NCBI GenBank assembly: GCA_013398275.1
Contig: VZSE01014926.1
Span: forward strand, 62,001 to 126,000
Length of the DNA: 64,000 bases
Source of the DNA: Promerops cafer
Lineage: Eukaryota; Chordata; Aves; Passeriformes; Nectariniidae
Direction of reading: 5' to 3'
In this document: piece by piece, positions 60,046 to 64,000 of the stretch
Numbering within the stretch: position 1 is the first letter of the stretch
Layout of the letters: each line of letters opens with the position of its first letter
Position numbers and translations under genes: made by a program
Notes under the pieces: model-generated
Databases searched by the model: none
Seen by the model: only the letters and a program-made list of their open reading frames with translations
Told to the model about the DNA's origin: nothing

Positions 60046-63000
60046 ATCATCCATGCAAATTTTTTCTGTAAACTAAAGTGATGAGCATTTTTTGATGGAG
60101 ACTGAAGTAGCATAAAATATGTTTCCCCTGTGCAGGATGCATGGCAAAAAACCAACTGTGCTAAACCAGAGCAGACATGAACATAATTTTTCATCCCAGG
60201 GCACCACAAGCATCTGTGAATATCTTAGTAAAATTTCAAATTTAAACTGATAATCACACAAAGAATCTGTCCAAATTTTCTACACCTCTAATTTGTCTAT
60301 TTCACTATGGCCTTTTTGCAGCAAGTGTGTGAGTAGTTAGGAATATGTATGTGTTTTGGCAGTGGAGAGCATTCCAATAGCCAATAGCAGTACTTTCTCA
60401 GGAAAACATTTCTTAGCTACCATTTGAAAGATACTTAGTGTCACCCAATGACCTGCGTGTAAACAGTCTTTGAAGTTATACTGACAGTAAATCCATAAGA
60501 AATTCAGTTTATATGGCCCACTGGCATAATCTTTGCTTTAGAAGTAACATTGAAATGTAGAAAGGACCATGTTTTTGATTGCTTTATATAGAGCATGAAA
60601 CTTTTCAAAAGAAATAATAGTTCTCTGACATAAAAGTTTTCTGTCATCTGATAAAACTGTTCAGAAGAAACTTAAAAATATATAATCTGAGACAAAATAA
60701 ACACTTTAATATGAGAGAACTGTCACTAATATATATCTTAAAATTACCTAATGCTTTCCATAAAAAATCCTATTTCTTACTCTTTCCAATTTTTCTAAGC
60801 TTTAATCACTTGATGTGAAAATTTCTTTGCTTCCTGCCTGTGTCAGGCAGAGCTATTTGGGAAAATAAACCAGGAAAACTAGCTAGCTCCAGTTCTAAGC
60901 TAGAGACAGATAGTCTTGTCAAATGGAAAATGTTCTTACTATTTTCTAAATACCTTTGAATGATGAGGAGTTGGTAGGGGAAGGGGAAAGCAAAACTATG
61001 CTGAATACCAGAGAGATTTGAAAACTTGACCTTTTACCAATGTACACATGCAGCACTTGTGTCATCTAGCAAATTGATGAAAATCTGATTTTTCTCACAG
61101 AAACATTTGATTTTTTTATGGAAATAGATTTCATTCAGAAACTATTTATGTAGGAAATTCCTAGTTGATCTATCCCAATTCTTTCTTTTGAAAGAGAAAT
61201 TTCTGATTTCACCTATTGGTTAGGTTTATGTATAAAGATAATTTTTATATACAATGGACATTTTATGAAAAGAAAAATGACATATGAAGCATTGAGGATA
61301 GGATAGAAAAAATGCCATCTTGATACACTGTCTGGTAATTTTCAGTGTTTAGAACTTTTAAATTTTCTGGAGTCACTATGGTGTCCTATACAGTGAATAA
61401 TTCTCTCAGCAAGCACTTGCAAAGAAAGACAGTACTTGTGGTCTAATCAGTTTATGTCTTATGCCAGACTAACTCTTATTGATCCCTCTCTTTAGGAGAA
61501 ATCCTATTCTTAATGATCCCTTCAAGCATCTTAATAAACAAGTGAAAACTTATCTTGTAGTCTTTCAAGTATGAGTTTTTGATGGAGATTTAATGAGTGA
61601 CTTTCTACTGTTTTTCTTTTGAGTTTTTCACAAGTTTAACACGCCTCTAAAGTTAACAAGATGTCTAACAATTTGCAGTGTACTGCTTTGTTTAGCATCA
61701 TTTAATTGGCAAATATTTTTGGTCATATTGATCTTAAAGCTCACAGGGAAAATCAGTGTCTTCTGGCATTAGCAGTAAGTGTTACTGTCTCAGTAGCTGG
61801 CTTGTGGAAATTCATTGACATTAATGTCTATGACTAATGCAACTTCTTTTACATAGCTTATGGAAAGTTAAGAAAGCTTTTAGAAACCAACGTGAGTTTG
61901 AGTTACAGTTAAAAAAAAAGCCAGCAAAACATCGAAGTCCACAAAATCTGCATTTTGATTGAAGTTTGCAAGGTTTCAGAATTATCAGATATTTGGGAAG
62001 ATGCTATCATTTTGTCTCCTCTGTATTGTAGAGGAAAGACTAATCACCAAGGTAAAAGTACATTCAGAGTACTGCCAGTTCACAGTCACAGGTGCTCTTG
62101 TTTCTCAAAGGTAAAATGTCTTCATCTATTCTTGCTACAGAAGGAATTGTAGTTACTCCTATGCTGGGGAAAATGCAGTGTAGTCTGTTTACTCAAATAT
62201 TTGCTGTGGAAAACCAGCTTTATAAAGACACACTTCTTGCAATTTCAATATCAGATTTCTTCATGCAGAGAAGTCTCCACCAGGTCCAAATTTAAGACCC
62301 AGATACCTGCTTATTAAACAACTGTACTCAGTAGAATTGTATGTAAAGGTTGCAACACCTTCTTTTCTACCATATAAGAACTCTCAGGGTGTAATATGCA
62401 TTTAAATCTGGACTTGAATCAAGATGTACTGTGTGAACAGACATTAACCTAACCACTAAACACTTAACTGTGACAGAAGATGTGTGTACCCTACTATGAA
62501 GAAATAAATTTACAAGTAAACAAGGCCCACCAATATATGAACACCACAGTAACCTGCACATACATATGTAATTTTTACAGGCAATATTCCATTCATGACT
62601 ATTGCAGATGATTTTATTTGCCCTTAAACCTAATATCCAAAACCTGAAAAGAAGAAAATGTGATCATATTAATGATCAATTAAAGGCTGTGTTTCTCAAA
62701 GAATGATCTGGGAGCAAGCAGGAACAAGCTTTTGTGTTAACTGGCCATACAGACAGCTCACCATATCAGTATGTCTGCACAAAGAAGTATTGGAGGGTCG
62801 GAAAGGAGTATAAACCCAAGACACCACATCTTGATGCTCTGCAACAATAGTTTATATTGTATGTATTTTTAATTGGTTATTCAGTTTTATCCTGAGAAGA
62901 AAGAAAGGGCTTTCCAAACAGTCTATGCCAATAAACAGTAATGCAAAACACGTCAAATTAAAGATATTTCAAAAAAGCTTGTGAAGCAAAACACACTTAT

Positions 63001-63149
63001 ACTATAGTTGTAAAACAAAAAGAAATTTAAAGCAACAAGAACAAAATAAAAGAAAGAAACCAACTATCCCCAAAACCATCCAACCAAAGAAAACTATGGG
63101 AAATGAGATCTGAGTCCTTAGACATAGAGTAGTTAAGCCTATTCACTAT
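60046..63149. other. AT-rich non-coding DNA
   Basis: About 3.1 kb without a recognised gene or mobile element. Confidence 0.5.
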
Positions 63150-63330
63150 ATACACATACTTCCATGTATATCTGTACATACACATATGTATGTGCAATTT
63201 TTATTACACGTGTCCATATATGCTTCTATATATAAGGTATATGTACGTATATGGGTATGTATGTGTGTGTATCACCTAGGTTCCAGGTACCAGTAGAAAC
63301 ATATATACAAGCAGATATGTGTATGTATAA
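63150..63330. repeat. TA/TG-rich simple repeat
   Basis: Runs of tatg, tacata and tgtgtg. Degenerate microsatellite directly before the CR1. Confidence 0.7.
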
Positions 63331-63382
63331 ATACTTTCCCCCTTTTCTTTCACTTAATGAGAAAGTGTTTAGTAAGCTTTAG

Positions 63383-64000
63383 ATCATAGAATCATAGAAT
63401 TATTTGGGTTGGAAAGGAAGGTTGTTCCAACCTCCCTTCCACTAGACTAGGTTTCTCAGAGTCCCATCCAGCCTAGTCTTGAACACCTTCAAGAGTGGGC
63501 AGTTCACAAACTTATTGGTCAACCTGCTCCAGTTCCTCACCACTGTCACAGTAAAGAATTTCTTCCTGGTATCTAATCTAAACTTCCCCTCTTTCAACCT
63601 AATACCACTCTGCTTTGTCATATGACTACCTGCCCTTGTGAAAAGTCCCTTTCCAACCTTCTTACAAGCCCTCATTAGGTATGGGAAGGTTGTTATAAGG
63701 TCTTCCCAAAGCCTTCTCTTCTCCATGCTGAAGAACCTCCGCTCTCTTAACCCGTGTTCATAGAAGAGGTGATCCAGCCCTGTGATCTTAGTGGCTCTCC
63801 TATGGATTCACTCCAATAGCTCAATATCTTTCTTATGTTGAGGACTTCAGAGCTGGACTCCAGGTGGGAGTCTAAGAACAGTGGAGAAGAGGGGCAGAAT
63901 CACCTCCCCCCACCTGCTGCCCATTTTTCCCTTCATGCAGCTCAGGATGCAATCGGCTTTCTAGGCTGTGAGCTCACATTGCTGGGTGATATGGAGCTTC
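63383..64000 (-). mobile_element. CR1 LINE 3' part, continues beyond window
   Basis: Begins with two good reversed octamers (atcatagaatcatagaat) and 'gggttggaaagga', then ORF2 C-terminus on the minus strand: MEKRRLWEDLI, FRLDTRKKFFTVTVVRNWSR, NCPLLKVFKTRLDGTL. It continues through 'cctatggattcactccaatagctc' and 'cagctcaggatgcaatcggctttct'. One frame of 94 codons (63726-63442) is open. It runs off the window, so its 5' limit is unknown. Confidence 0.92.

Noticed and set aside
1..64000. CRISPR arrays, bacterial operons, tRNA or rRNA genes
   Set aside because: No regularly spaced repeats with unique spacers, no dense same-strand coding and no cloverleaf-like sequence were found. All context is vertebrate nuclear.

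Overview
This is vertebrate, almost certainly bird, nuclear DNA. It is AT-rich, has no dense coding, and is seeded with fragments of CR1 LINEs (3' ends rich in ATTCTRTG-type octamers, ORF2 reverse-transcriptase and endonuclease remnants) and with long terminal repeats of avian endogenous retroviruses. The LTR set looks passerine, but that rests on remembered sequence character and not on a database search. I find no intact host protein-coding gene, tRNA, rRNA or CRISPR array. The window is best read as a gene desert or the inside of a large intron. Conserved non-coding elements or short exons cannot be excluded without cross-species alignment.

Layout. 1-14 kb is repeat-rich: a minus-strand LTR (about 1.12-2.23 kb), two CR1 scraps, a compact plus-strand ERVL-like LTR (8573-9137), a second LTR type (about 10326-11110) directly followed by a plus-strand copy of the first LTR family (about 11270-12582), and a plus-strand CR1 that still carries an open ORF2 C-terminal segment (13365-13994). 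14-32 kb is mostly single-copy-looking AT-rich DNA with microsatellites, one CR1 tail and two short perfect or near-perfect hairpins. 32-33 kb holds two CR1 fragments in opposite orientation. 33-40 kb holds an old direct duplication (34726-34890 and 36030-36195). 40-46.3 kb has a minus-strand LTR, AT satellites, a 1275-bp exact-looking duplication around a single N, and the longest CR1 (43995-46335, endonuclease plus partial RT). 46.3-54 kb has a homopolymer-rich patch, a G+C-richer stretch, a structurally complete solo LTR with 5-bp target-site duplication (50071-51465), and a 702-N gap inside a G+C-rich pocket. 54-64 kb is AT-rich with four minus-strand CR1 fragments, the last running off the end.

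The most informative observations concern sequence history and assembly quality, not a new system. Three N positions are each bordered by repeated sequence. A 612-bp tract is almost identical between two inverted LTR copies but ends abruptly in clearly diverged sequence. One patch looks like low-quality gap filling. I do not see evidence for an undescribed functional system.
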